From: Glomus cerebriforme
Taxonomy: Eukaryota; Glomeromycota; Glomeromycetes; Glomerales; Glomeraceae
Reading direction: 5' to 3'
Assembly (NCBI GenBank): GCA_003550305.1
Contig: QKYT01000309.1
Location: forward strand, 44,907 to 77,706
DNA length: 32,800 nt
Shown here: in pieces, positions 1 to 12,500 of the stretch
Numbering within the stretch: the first letter of the stretch is position 1
Layout: the number at the start of each line of letters is the position of its first letter
Notes under the pieces: generated by a model
Database searches by the model: none
The model's input: only the letters and a program-made list of their open reading frames with translations
Told to the model about the DNA's origin: nothing
Position numbers and translations under genes: made by a program

Positions 1-1295
1 TTCTGTAGTTTCTTACTTACGTATATAATTTTGAATGTGGACAACTAAAGAAAGCTTAGATTTGATTTTTTATTACTTTTATTTTTATTTTCCTATTATT
101 TCTCTTGTAAAGAGTTGTTTTGAACGAATTTTAATTAGGGTGGCTTAGCAATAACATGTGATCTGCACCAATGAATCAAATCCGCCGATATGTGTACACA
201 ATAAGAATTAAAAAAAACTAAGTTAAAAAATTAAAGTTAAAAAATCAAAACCCAAAGTTTTTATTTAAAAAAAATTAAAAAACCAAGAAGTTTAAATGAA
301 ATATACTTTTTTTTTTACTTTGCAAATTGTTGCAGAGTTGTTTGTGAAAAATAATGACAATTTTACATTTTACAGATGTTCGCAGAACTCTATTAAAAGT
401 TTGGCAATAATTTGCATATTACAGATTGGTGGTAATTTTTATTAAAGAACTGTGTAAATATAATGATATTGCAGACCTGCACAGATCTGTGAACTAAAAA
501 TTTGCTGATGTTAATTGTGGCATCATTCTTAAATAAAGAACAGTTATCAGATCTAGAGAAAATAAGAGAAAAAATAATAATATTAATTTTAATAGCAAAT
601 AGATTTTTAAATAAAATAAATTTAAGAAAAGTTAGGAAGAAATACAAAGAGATAACTGATAGGAAAAGCAATATAATAAATTTTGAAAAAAGAAGTTCAC
701 TAGAGATAAAATTACCAAAAAAAGAAAATATAAAGGAATATAATTTTCCAAAAGTTAAAAAAGAAGCTGAAGGAATAAAAGGAAAAGAAAAAATAGGATA
801 CTTAGGATATTTAGGTTATAGTTGTGATGGATATATATATTTTGAAACTTCAAAATCTTTTTAAGAAGAAATGACTTAAGAAAAGAAATATGTAAAATGT
901 AATTAGATTATACTAAAAATAGGTGGAAAATGAGACAAGTAATGGAAGAATATTGTAAAGAATATTATAAAGAAGAAAGAAAAATAGATGGGTATAATCA
1001 ATATAATGAAATATAAAGTAATTGAATATATGTTTATAGAAAACATGGAAAAATAAATTGTATAGAATTTTGCAAAATAATTATAATAAAGGAAGAATAC
1101 GAATACTTTAGTAAATTGAAAAAAAAATTTTAGAGAATGATAGAAAAAGAAAAATATATTTGAAATGGAATAAAATATGAAAGTAAAAAAAAAGAAAATA
1201 CTGAAAAAAAAGAGAATATAGAAATGGGTAAAGAAATAAGAAGAAGTGAAAGAAATGTAAAAGATAAAAAAAAAGAAAGAAAACAATAGAAATAT
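1..1295. other. AT-rich gene-poor sequence with lysine-codon-rich tract
   Basis: No gene can be supported here. An open frame at 502-864 (+) encodes about 120 residues rich in Lys, Ile and Glu, and the plus strand stays purine-rich (AAA, GAA, AGA triplets) to about 1295 but with many stops. This looks like low-complexity or decayed coding sequence, possibly the upstream part of the gag-like remnant near 1820-2099. Open frames on the minus strand (903-1352) are only the Phe/Ser-rich complement of the purine tract and were not accepted. Confidence 0.5.
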
Positions 1296-1516
1296 GCAAT
1301 TTGATTTACATTTAACATTTGATTTGAATTTGATTTGAATTTGCAAATTCAAATTAGCTTTTTTTTTATTTGATTTGAATTTAATTTGATTTGATTTAAA
1401 AATTCTTTAATTTGATTAGTCAATTCAACAAATATTTGATATTTGAATTTAATTTGAATCTGATTTGATTTGACAAATTCAAATTGGCTTTATATTTGAT
1501 TTGATTTGAATTTAAG
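1296..1516. repeat. TTTGA-based AT minisatellite with palindromes
   Basis: The stretch is built from repeated ATTTGATTTGAATTT-like units. Two copies of a longer block end in a similar palindrome-like core (near 1341-1357 and 1471-1489) followed by a short T- or TA-rich spacer. A perfect 22-bp palindrome centred on GC lies at 1333-1354. It is flanked on both sides by purine-rich sequence that resembles decayed retroelement coding sequence, so it may sit inside an old element. Its function is unknown. Confidence 0.7.
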
Positions 1517-1819
1517 GAACTCTAAAAGACATGAGATACCAAAAACTTAGATATTAGAAGAAATAGAGATAAAAGAATTTAATAAACTATTAAAAGAAAT
1601 AAAAAACTAGAGAAAAGAGTTAGAATGAGCAATAAAGAAATATGAGTATATTAAGAAAGAAAAAATGTAAATAACAAAACTGATGCAGAAAATAAAATGA
1701 AAGTGAGAAAAACTTGAAAAATAATAAAGAAAGAAACATAAAAAATGATGAGATAGAAATAAGTGACAATCAAGAAATAATTATAAATACAAGTAATTTC
1801 AAATCAAAGTTCAAGAAAA

Positions 1820-2099
1820 GAATCTGAAAGTGAAGAAGAAAACAAATTTCAAAGACTTTTTAGAATACTATCATTAATAAAGAATTTAAACATAGCATTA
1901 GATCAGACACAAATACAAAATATAATTAACAAAATATTTAGGCCTATAGAAACTTATACACAATTATTAAATGAATATTTTGAAAATGCAAAAGTTATTG
2001 CAAAAGGTTAAAGAGAAACTAGTAAATATAATATCTTTTTATAGAAGAGATGATGAAGATCCAAATGCATAGTTTGAGGCATTTATTCTTTATAATTAG
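1820..2099 (+). pseudogene. Decayed retrotransposon gag-like fragment
   Basis: From 1820 an open stretch reads ESESEEENKF and runs to a stop just after 2008. After a frame change, the segment from about 2012 reads VNIISFYRRDDEDPNA, then an in-frame TAG (2070-2072), FEAFILYN and another TAG (2097-2099). Retrotransposon gag proteins of Ty3-like elements often carry an acidic 'DEDP..W...F' core, and the TAG sits where a Trp (TGG) would be expected. The flanking Lys/Glu-rich sequence suits a gag N-terminus. No reverse transcriptase or integrase motifs and no clear LTRs were seen. The family call is from pattern memory and could be wrong; a decayed host gene is the alternative. Confidence 0.4.
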
Positions 2100-3564
2100 C
2101 ATAGTATTATTTAAATAATAGTCATTAATAGGATTCAGATTAATATAGCTAAAGGTAAAGCTAATATTAGAATTATATGATATAATTATGAATTAAAAAA
2201 GAATTTTTTTTTCAGGTTAAAATTAGAAATTTTATATAATGATAAATCTATTGTTTTTAATAAAAATGTTTGCAGAATTAATAACTATAGATTTAGTTAA
2301 TTAGAATTTAAAATAAAATAATTATAATTTATTTTTATAAAAAAAAAAATTAAAAGAAGAAATTTTTTTAAAAAAAAACTTAAAAAAGTAAATATTAGAA
2401 AGTTAAAAAAAAATAGAATTTTAATTTAAAAAACTATAAATTCTATTTGAGTTTAAAAATTTTTTTAGTTTTTGTTTTTAGAATTTTTAAAAATTTAATT
2501 TAAAAAAAAAGTAATAAGCATTTTATAAATTTAATTAATTAATTCTTTTTTTATTCTTTAAATAATTTTATAAGTTTAAGTAATAGAAATGATTATATAT
2601 TTTTGTAATTCTTTGCTTTGTTTTGGACCATTGCTAAAATAATAATAAAATAATGTAAAAATCCTATAAACTTTTGAAATTATATTAAAGAAAAAATATG
2701 ATAATAAAGCAGATTATAAAGAATTGTTACTAACATTTGTACTGATTGATTAAAAAATTACTTAGACAAGAGAACAAATTGCCATAAACAAGTGGAAATA
2801 GTTTTTCAAAGACAAGCATTCAGTAAGCTTATTGTATTATTTTCAATAAGTTTAATGAGAAAACTTAAATGCTATTATTGAAGTCTTTCATAAATATCAG
2901 ATATTAAATTCAATTAATATTACTTTTACTGATAATCTTTATATAAATTTATATGTAAACTTAGCTATGATTTAATTAATGTATCGCGGGGCAGTGCTCA
3001 ATATATATAATTATTACCGGTAGTATTTCTTTTTTTTTTATTGTATGTATAAACAGAATAACGAAATCAAATCTAAACTTGACACACGTCTTTTTATTAA
3101 AAAAAATGTAAGATTAATCTACATATAATGGACACAAGGTCATAATAGTGTCATAATCTTTATATCGGTTGTAAATCATGGCTTTTTTGGCGATTATAAT
3201 ATCTTTTCTTTCTCTTTTTCTTTTGAGGCTGACAATATTTTATTGGTCTTTATGAAGGATTTCAAGTAGCATTGACTCGTAATAACGAGCATGATTAACG
3301 TGGTAGTTCGGATATATCACCAAAAAAGAATTCTATCAAACTGTGATTACTATCACTTTAGCCGAAATTTTATTTAAGGCAATTATTTGTAATACCAAAA
3401 AAAAAACTTTTATCTCTAAAAATTATAACATTCATACACGTATCCTTTCAAAAAAAAAAACAAAAAAAAACCAGTATTGAAATCCTTCTTTTTAATTAGA
3501 ATTAATATTTGATTTCATATTTTATAATAACAGTTTGTGTTATTAAGAAATTTTTGCAGTAAAA
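2100..3564. other. AT-rich intergenic region upstream of VRG4
   Basis: No gene was recognised. 2200-2600 is near-pure A/T with homopolymer runs and may continue the decayed element. From about 2990 the composition becomes more mixed, and this part probably holds the promoter and 5' UTR of the transporter gene starting at 3565. No TATA box or binding site could be assigned with confidence. Confidence 0.5.
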
Positions 3565-5096
3565 ATGTCACAAACACCTACTATTCTAACCTTTTTAACC
3601 GCAACCGGAACTCTCCCAATCTTAACATATTGTGCTGCTAGCATCTTGATGACAGTTACAAACAAATATGTTTTGTCTGGTTATGATTTTAATATGAACT
3701 TTTTACTGTTGGGAATACAGGTTTGTATTATTTTTTCATTTGGATTATTGTCAGAATTTATTGTATTAATTTTACTAACGTTATATCTAAATAATTTACT
3801 TAGTCAATAGTGTGTGTAGTTTTACTTAAAGTTTTTAAATTGATGAATCTTGTTTCATATAGGGAATTTGATTTAGCCTTGTCACGAAAATGTAAGCACC
3901 GTTATAGCTTTTATGATTTAATTTACATTACTTCTATATTAACGTGATTATAAATTTGATAGGGTTCCCTATTGCCATGCTACTTGTTGCTATGATTTAT
4001 ACAGGAAGCAAAAGGTAAATACTGACATTTTTTTTAAAAAAAATTGTAATTTGCAACAACTAATTAATTTTATTTATTAAAAATAGTCTACAATATCTTT
4101 CAATTCCTGTATATACAATATTTAAAAATCTAACAATCATTTTAATTGCATACGGCGAAGTTTTTTGGTTTGGTTGTGGTATAACAAGATTGACAATGAC
4201 AAGTTTCTTGTTAATGGTTCTTTCATCTGTTATAGCGGCATTATCGGATAATTCCAATGCGGTTATAAAAACTTCTAGCACATTTGATGTAGGATATTTG
4301 TGGATGGCATTTAATTGTATTTCCTCTGCTGCATTTGTTTTAACGATGAGGAAACGTATCAGATCAACTAATTTTAAAGACTTCGATACTGTTTACTATA
4401 ATAATTTATTATCGATACCTTTATTAATGATAATGAGCCTTATGGTTGAGGATTGGAGTAAAAAAAACTTTGAGAAAAATTTGTAAGTAGAATCATCCCT
4501 TTTTTTTTAAAAAAAAAATTAACTATTAATTTGAAGTATTATTATTTTTATCAATTTCTTTTTAGACCTCAAGATATACGTAGCACACTTATTATAGCTA
4601 TACTATTTTCAGGAATATCGGCATTTGGTATTTCATATACATCGGCTTGGTGCGTTAGAGTAACTTCAAGTACAACTTATAGTATGGTTGGAGCATTAAA
4701 TAAATTGCCTGTAGCCGCAAGTGGAATGATTTTTTTTGGAGATCCAATCACATTAGGAAATTTTTCTGCCATATTTGTTGGTAAATATCTTGTATATTAT
4801 TTTTCTTTTTTTTTGGATTCAACAATTTTTTATTAATTATTTATTTCTCATCAAAAAAAAAACTTATGTTAGGATTTGCTGCCGGAATTCTATATTCAAT
4901 TGCAAAAGCAGATCAGCAAAAACCTATCAAACCATATATTCCATTATCCAATAAAGAATTACCATCAACCATAACGAATAATAACACATCTGAAATTCAA
5001 TCAAATCCTAACCTTAATGATGATGATGTTGACCATACAGCAATTAAGATTGAAGAAAAAAACTATCAAGAAAAATGTAATAAACTTAATGATTAA
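3565..5096 (+). CDS. VRG4: GDP-mannose transporter of the Golgi (VRG4/VIG4-like)
   Basis: This nucleotide-sugar antiporter moves GDP-mannose into the Golgi lumen in exchange for GMP and so feeds mannosyltransferases. Six exons are inferred: 3565-3720, 3804-3891, 3963-4014, 4087-4482, 4566-4780 and 4873-5096. They join in frame to 376 residues, close to fungal homologues. Hydrophobic segments run through the whole length. Two family motifs are present: YYNNLLS at about residues 202-208 and the GDP-mannose recognition motif GALNK at 273-277, followed by [13 protein letters not shown]. The C-terminus is a polar cytosolic tail rich in Asn, Asp and Glu, ending LND. Introns are short (about 70-90 bp) with GT-AG ends. 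The gene converges on TBCE with a 390-bp gap. The start is the first ATG of an open exon whose MSQTPTIL leader precedes the first membrane helix. Confidence 0.94.
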
Positions 5097-5486
5097 AAAA
5101 AAACGACATTTTTATTTTTTTCATATTTATTTTGAAAGGGAATTATAGAATATATTTTAGAGAAAGAATAATATAATTTTTCTTTTTTTTTTTTTTTGTA
5201 ATTGATTAAATGTACAACCAATTCTATATTAATATTAATTTTTTTTAACACAATATCTTTATCTATATTCAATAATTTATTATAATAGTACATACACTAC
5301 ACTAATAATTTATTTTTTCCCTTATAAAATAAATAATTCAAATTTATAATTTCTAATATATAATACAATTCCAATTTAATTTCATCATTAAATAAATATC
5401 CTAATCCGTATTTAATAATTTACTATATATATACATTAGAAAAATTACAATTACAAAAAAAAGCAACAAATAAAAAACTAAATAAT

Positions 5487-7858
5487 TTAATTTGATAAAA
5501 CAATAATTTCATCGCCTGATGAAATATCATAATATGATAATTGTCTTAAATCATCATCCATTTCCAATTTTGATTGTTCATTCTAAAATAAAGACAAAAA
5601 AAAAAATTATTATGATAGTTTTTATCTCAATATCTTGATCAATTTTATTTACCTGAAACTTAATTATAGCATGTAATTTTTGTTGAGATGGTGGGATTTG
5701 AAATAATTTTTGAAGTAAATTTTTTAAACTCCGAATTTCCATTGTTCCTAATAATTTTTTCGTTAATTTTTTTATTGGTTCTTCTTCTAATCTAGTTCTG
5801 TGACTTATGGTTATTGCTACACAGAGAAAACAAACAATATACAAATTAATAAAAATAAGTAAAAGAAAACCCGAATTTTATATGAAATACAAACCTAGTA
5901 ATCTATCCTTAAGAATACTACTTGAAGCTTTCTGACTAATCTCATCAGCTATTGGCGTACCATGTATTTCACAAAGTTCTTTGAATCTTGGATGATTTTT
6001 CCCTATCTCTTCAGGTGGTTCCATACCTTTAACACACAATTTAAGATAAAATCTTTCTGCATCCACTCTGTCTCCTGAAGAAACCTATATTCGAGAATTA
6101 GTATATTGGCGTTAAGTGTAATGATAAAGTGAATACCAAAATATTTACAACTTACAATACTGCCATTCAACATTGTTAATCCTTTTATTCGACCAATTAT
6201 TGACACATGGGCCTCATCTAGTTTTTCGCCTATTGTTTTTTAAAAAATAAAATTATTTACTAACTTACTCTAAACTATAGATCCGATTATAGAGTATTCA
6301 TACTTTCAAGGAAAGGATTCTTCTTAATTTTCAATTCACGTAAGGAAAGAAATTTATTAAGTTCATCAATACTTTTCCAGTCTCCAATCTTATTTTCACT
6401 AATATTCAAATAACGTAATTTTGGAAAAGCATCCCCATTTTCACTTGGATAATATATGCGATCAATCGCATTATTCATAACGAAAAGAATTTCCAAGCTT
6501 ATTATCAAAAGTAAATAAATTGATGATTAGCAGAATATAAATATAAACTGAGAATATGTATACTACCTTGGCAAATCTGAAAATCTTATGATTTCATCAA
6601 AATTAGATATTATATTGGACTCTAGATTGATAATTTTTAATTTTGAAAAACCCTTGATTTTATCATTTTTAAGGGTATCTTTATTATTTTCATTAAAATC
6701 CTCGGAAAGTTTAATATTATTGAATCCTAACTGTAAATTTTCTAAGCTAGGAAAATTTGGCTCAAGAAGCTCTATCTAATTTAATATATATAAATAAAAT
6801 TATTAAATGTTAGACTAATCATAAAAAAATAATTGAATAAAGCCAACCTGCTTCCAAGAAATTCTGGTATAATTGAGTGAAAGACTTTTCAAATTTGTGA
6901 ACGTATTTGGAAGTCTAGGTGAAGTTTCCAAAACTTGAAATCGATTATAACTGTAAGCAGTAAATTTAAAGCATTTTATTATATACAAATTTTCGAACCA
7001 ACTCGTCTTATTTTTGACCTTACTTTAAACGTAAAACTTCCAATTTCTGGAGTTGCTCACATATGCTAGCAATTGTATCCCAATCTGATAACAAATTCTT
7101 TGACAAATTCAAATCAATAATATCTAAAATAAATTTTTTTTTTATTAAGTAACTAAATAACGTAACGGAGGTTCATTGGCTAATTACTCACTTGGACATG
7201 TTGCTTTAATTTCACCGGGTTTCCCAGCTGATGATATTTGCTCAAAGGAAAGTCCAACTTCATTTAACCTATCCAATTGCCTTATAAATCATAAACAACA
7301 TTGATGTTAATATAATATTTATTAATTATATTTTCCAATAGTTTACATACCTTTGTTTTCGGCGAATTTTTTCCCATCCTAATGCTTCTACTTCTAATTT
7401 TGTACCTGCCCAATGAAGCACATCCAAATCCTTTTGTTCATCGGATGTTTCTTCACTTCCTTGAAGGTTTGTTCCGTTTTCTTCTTCACCAATATATCTT
7501 TCAATAACAGCTGCAACGAAACTTCGACCAGTATTTATCTTTGAAGAATAACGAATGAAAGATCCACTATTAGGAACACTATAAAAAAAAAAATGATATG
7601 TAGATATAATTTAACCAAGAAATTTATTATTTGTGAGTTGACTAACCTACAAGTAAAGTAACGAACACCCTCGTGGACACCATCATGTTTTCCTCTTGAT
7701 ATATTGTCCCATTCTAATCCTAACCATTCCCCCTTTGTTGGCGGAACTGGACCAACATATCGAACGGTTGCTAATTGATTTTCAAACTGTATACGTTTAT
7801 TTAAAATGTTTTCTAGAACAATCGCGTCCTTATTATCATTGTTAGATGTAGGTCCCAT
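5487..7858 (-). CDS. TBCE: Tubulin-folding cofactor E (TBCE/Pac2)
   Basis: TBCE is an alpha-tubulin-binding chaperone that acts with the other cofactors in assembling the tubulin heterodimer. Eleven exons on the minus strand join in frame to 552 residues: 7858-7647, 7578-7351, 7280-7192, 7123-7024, 6950-6848, 6775-6567, 6497-6304, 6229-6156, 6084-5895, 5816-5653 and 5582-5487. The order is typical. An N-terminal CAP-Gly domain (about residues 20-95) has the GEWLGLEWD and GKHDG elements. Leucine-rich repeats follow (LNLSKNLLSDWD, LKSLSLNYTRISW, LRYLNISENKIGDW). After GLTMLNGS comes a C-terminal ubiquitin-like region ending SSGDEIIVLSN. The split between exons 7 and 8 (donor at 6303, GTATGA) is the least certain; without it a stop follows within a few codons. 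It diverges from EMC10. Confidence 0.93.
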
Positions 7859-8035
7859 ATTTTTACGAATAATAAATCAAAAATTAGATCAAGTTTGTTT
7901 TTTGAACCTCGAAAACGAAAAAAAAAAAGCTTTTTAAGCTGCGCCATTCATATTGCCGATTTTTTTTTGTTTATTATATAACTCGGGCCGGAATATGTAA
8001 ATCTTTTACAATCACTCTTTCTTGAATTTTTCACC
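7859..8035. promoter_or_regulatory. Shared divergent promoter region, TBCE/EMC10
   Basis: Only 177 bp separate the start codons of TBCE (minus) and EMC10 (plus), so both promoters and 5' UTRs must lie here or overlap the genes. The strip holds an A-run near 7920, an AAGCTTTTTAAGCT-type partial palindrome, a T-run and a short GC-richer patch (ACTCGGGCCGG) at about 7981-7991. No specific transcription-factor site is claimed. Confidence 0.5.
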
Positions 8036-9106
8036 ATGATGGAACTCGCTCGTTGTGTTTTTATTTTAACGCTATTATTCTGGCTTTTGAACAACACTTT
8101 CTCGGCACTAGGACATGAAGAGGTTGGTAAACGTTTATATCTTACATCTTTATTTAATTTTTTTATATAAAAAATTTTTTTTTTTTTGTAAGTAAAGGTT
8201 AGAAAACATAATTACACGGTTTATCATAAACTTTCTCACCACACCGAATATTCAAAACGTGGAGAAATTGTTGTAATAACTTCTCGTGCAATCGCGGAAT
8301 ATTCTGGGCCCGAAGATGCATTATCTAATTTTGATATGACAAAAAATATGGGAGAAAACGAATTGTATCTTGTTAAAATAGTTGATAATGAGAATCTGAA
8401 TCATGTTACTAAATCTTTCACCAAATTGGTTTGTTAGTTAATTTAATCTATTTTATGACTGGAAATAAAGATTAATTAAATTTCTTTCGTTAATTATTTA
8501 GTGCTTGTTAAAATCTTCAAATTTTGAGGATGAGATAATAATTCATTTAGATAAAAATAATGAATTATTTCATTTTGATTATTACACAAGTAGTGACCAA
8601 TGCAATAACACAATTAATCAGGTAATTAAATTATATTTAAAATTGTATTATTTATTTATTTATTTTATTTATTTAATTTGTTAGCATACTGGAGTTTTTA
8701 AAACTAATGTTCAAACCATAAAAGCAGTAAATGGTGTTGTGTGAGTTGTTTGAATGCTGTGATTTTATTATGTTAAATTTTTTTTTATAAAATCTTGCGT
8801 TTCTTATTGTTTTAAAAAAATTTTTTAAGCCCCAAATTAAATAAAGCAGTACCTTTGAGAGAAGATGGTACTGTAGAAAAACCACCTGAAGAAAAAAGCT
8901 TTATACAAAAATACTGGTAAGTAGTTTGATTTAATTACAGTTCTAACAAATAATTATTAACTTATTTAAATTTCCATTGTATTAATAGGTGGTATTTCAT
9001 ACCACTTGCTATAATATTACTAACTGGAGGCCCTCCTGAAGAACCTCAACAGGGTGGACAGCAACAACAACGAGGTGGACAAGCTGCACGACCTGTTCGT
9101 CAATAA
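8036..9106 (+). CDS. EMC10: ER membrane protein complex subunit 10
   Basis: EMC10 is a luminal/membrane subunit of the EMC insertase, which places transmembrane helices into the ER bilayer. Six exons: 8036-8126, 8193-8428, 8502-8621, 8685-8740, 8830-8916 and 8989-9106, joining in frame to 235 residues. The N-terminus is a signal peptide (MMELARC, then a hydrophobic stretch ending near FSALG). The lumenal part carries YTVYHKL and the acidic GPEDALSNFDMTK region. Near the C-terminus a single helix (WWYFIPLAIILLTGG) is followed by a Gln/Gly/Arg-rich tail. The first intron is ambiguous: donor 8127 (GTAAAC) with acceptor 8191-8192, or donor 8123 (GTTGGT) with acceptor 8196-8197. Both keep frame and differ by three residues; the first has better consensus. 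Two ATGs lie in tandem at 8036 and 8039. Confidence 0.88.
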
Positions 9107-9400
9107 ATTTTGTGGAATATTAAATTTAAAATTAATATCCTATACCATAAAAAAATTATCCTACTTATTCATGAATTAGGACTGCAGTAATTTTGGATAA
9201 TACCAATAAACTTTCATTACTTTGAAAAATTTTAATAATGTACAAATAGAAATAATTGGATTGCCTGTAAAAGTGAATAAGCGCTTCATAATTTTTGCGT
9301 AATCGTTTCACCTCTCGTGATATATAAATTTCTAATTTTGAACTTAAAATCATAAAAATAATCATTCATTAATAATCATTTGGTTTCACAGTTAGAGTCT

Positions 9401-9485
9401 GGGGGTCTAGCTCATATGGTAGAGCGCTCGCTTCGCATTATTGCGTAATTGCGAGAGGCGCTGGGATCGATACCCAGGTCCTCCA
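9401..9485 (+). tRNA. tRNA-Ala(CGC) with a 12-nt intron
   Basis: The sequence folds as a tRNA with acceptor arms GGGGGTC and GTCCTCC plus discriminator A. This gives the G3-U70 wobble pair that marks alanine tRNAs, with one T-T mismatch at pair 6-67. The D arm is GCTC/GAGC and the T arm CTGGG/CCCAG around ATCGATA. The anticodon stem is CTCGC/GCGAG with loop TTCGCAT, so the anticodon at 9434-9436 is CGC, reading GCG. An intron of 12 nt (9438-9449) interrupts the loop one base 3' of the anticodon, the canonical eukaryotic position. CCA is not encoded as a tail. Internal A- and B-box promoters are present in the D and T arms. Confidence 0.93.
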
Positions 9486-9489
9486 TTTT
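9486..9489 (+). terminator. Pol III T-run terminator of tRNA-Ala
   Basis: Four T residues directly follow the discriminator base. A longer T-run (about 9497-9504) lies a few bases further on as a backup. This is the usual RNA polymerase III stop signal. Confidence 0.7.
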
Positions 9490-9594
9490 CGACAAATTTT
9501 TTTTAATTATTATATTTATATAAATATATATGTAATATAATTTTTTTTTCAACTACTAACAAATATCACTCTTTCTTCTATAACAAAACATACA

Positions 9595-12500
9595 ATGGTG
9601 CACGAATCTTTAAGATTGTGAGTATATACTGACATTTGTGGGTCGTGCGTTATATAATACGCGAAAACAACGTTTTAAGTATTTTAACTAGACGAAAATA
9701 GCTCATCAATTAAATTCATCACAGATACGCTACCAACGACTCGTATACTCTAGTACCCTATTACCTTGATCCGACTATAGCAGCTCAAACTTTGGTTATA
9801 AATAGAGTTTCTGGCGAATGCTATTTGGACGGTGCCAGTAAGTTTACTCTAAAATACGTGTTACCCGCTTAATCAATCATTTTTAATTGACAATGCTATT
9901 TTATACTTTTTGTTATTTGAGCAAAGTTCCTGACCCGACTGCACATGCTGAATCTTTAACAATATATGGAGTTTTCGGTATTATTAATTTGTTAGCAGGT
10001 ACGAGACAATCATATCTTAATTTAATCAATCATTTGATCATTTAGAATTTTAGATCAATTAATTATTGGTGACAAATTCCGAATAGGCGGATATCTTATA
10101 GTGATTACCGGCCGAGAACGTATTGGAAGGTTAGGTAAACACGATATTTTCCAGGCAAATCAATTTAGAATCCTCCCATTCGCGAAAAATAATAATTTCT
10201 TATCTGAAGTACAGGTATATTAACGATACTATTCATCATATAAAATAATTTTTAGAATTTATATATTTAAAATATTTTTAATTAGGCCCAAGATGAACAA
10301 CGTTATTTGTCACTTATAGAAAGCCTCCTTAAATCTGGATCATATTATTTTTCTTACACTTATGATCTAACTCATACTTTACAAAGGCAAACACAATTGA
10401 CAACTAAACCTTTATGGCAGAGAGTACGCAATATTTTTTTTATTATTATTTGGAAGGCAGTTTTACTTTCTACGTATTTTATAACGAGGATTTGTTTTAT
10501 ATAATAATAGGCAGATGACAGATTCTTTTGGAATCGTTATTTACACTCAAAACTTATTGAAATCACTATTAGTAATCCTGACCAGGACGTAGGTTTTTTT
10601 TTAATGTGATTTATTGACATTAATTTATAACTAAATAATAATTTAATGATTAATAGCTAAGTGATTTTATTCTTCCGGTGATGTTTGGATGTATGATATT
10701 ATATATATTAGTGATTTTATATAAATTATTCAAAATAACTAATTATTTTTTCCAAATAGTCGTTTCCATTGTTTTTACAAAAATTAAAAACAGAGACATG
10801 GTATTCTCTCTGATCTCACGCCGGAGCAGGTACCGTGCTGGCACGTACTAAATCTTTTTTTTTTTTAAAAAAAAATGAATCATTAGAATTATTATGTAGA
10901 AAATTGTTAAATTCATATTTTCATTTTAGGAACGCGATACTTTTCACGTGGAATTGACGCAGAAGGGAATGTTTCTAATTTTAATGAAACTGAGCAAATT
11001 GTTTTACTGGATCCCATTGAGGATGGTAATGCATCCACCTCTTTTGAAGGCAAAATTAAGATGTCTTACGTTCAAACACGTGGATCTATTCCTATTTATT
11101 GGGCTCAAGTCATTAATGTCAAATATACTCCAAAATTGCAAATAATGGAATTTCCTAATACGGTAATATTTATATTTTTCTATTTTGTTAATTTTTATAA
11201 TAAATTAGTAAATGCTAACTTCTATTATTTTTGTTAGCTTGAAGCTTTTCGTCGACATTTTGATGAACAAATCAGAATTTACGGAGATCAGATTTTAGTT
11301 AATCTTGTTAATAAAAAAGGATATGAATCTCCCATGGGAGAGGCATATGAGAGGGCTGTTAAACAATTAAATGACCTTAGAATGCGATATTATCATTTTG
11401 ATTTTCATCATGAATGTAGCAAAATGCGATGGAATAGAATTCAGATCTTGATTGACACTATCGAAGAAGAATTAATTCAACAAGGGTATAATAACCATTT
11501 TTCGGAATATACTTATTTTTTTTTAATATATTACTAGTAATGAATCGATTTAATATTTCAATTTCAACTTAGGTATTTCTATGCTGATGATTCACGCCAT
11601 GTCAAATTTCAAAAATCCGTAATTCGTGCGAATTGTATGGATTGTCTTGACAGAACTAATGTTGTTCAGTCTAACTTTGCAAAATGGATGTTGACACAAC
11701 AATTGCGTGAAGCGGGTGTGTTAAGTAACAAAGAACGAATTGATGAAATTGAAAGTTTCATGAATATATTTAGAAATGGTATTTTGAAGTTTTTTAGTGT
11801 AGTAATCGGAATTTAGTTATTGTAATAATAGCCTGATAAATATGTATGTATATATTTTTGTTTGATAGTATGGGCTGATAACGCAGATGCTGTTAGTTTT
11901 CCTTATTCTGGTACTGGTGCTCAAAAAACAGATTTTACGCGGTATGTCATTAATTTATTATTGATTAGATATTCCTTGCTATAGTAAATATTAAATTTCT
12001 TTTCTACTTTAGAACTGGTAGTAGAACTAAAAAAGGAGCTGTCGTAGATTTACAAAATGGTTTGACGCGTTATGTTATGAATAATTATATGGATGGTGCA
12101 CGACAGGTATTAATTTTTAAAATATCAAATTGTAAGATAAATTTTTATAAAACTTTTAATAATATTTAATGTATTACAGGATGCGTATGATTTGTTATTG
12201 GGCAATTATGTAGTAAAATATGGGGTCGCTTCACCGTGGATTGATACTCGATCCATGCAAATGAAATTGGTAAAATTATGATTATTCATAATTTCGCCAA
12301 TGAATATTTTAATAATTTATTTTATTTTATTTTATAGGCTCCTCAAGTTTTATTGGCATGTTCAGTATTTTTGATACTTTTATTCATTTTCTCTGGAGGT
12401 ATAATTCGATTCAAACATTTTAATTTTTATTTTTATTACTACATTCAAATATGCTTAATGGCTTAATTTTCTCTCTTTTTTTTCTTTTTTTTAGGTTATA

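Noticed and set aside
903..1352. Minus-strand open frame of 149 codons rich in Phe, Ser and Ile
   Set aside because: It is the complement of an A/G-rich tract; composition is homopolymer-like and no domain pattern is visible.
10691..10759. Reading through this part of SAC1 as coding (it stays open)
   Set aside because: Removing it as an intron (GTATGA...AAATAG) restores the conserved order [15 protein letters not shown]; keeping it inserts 23 residues into a conserved core.
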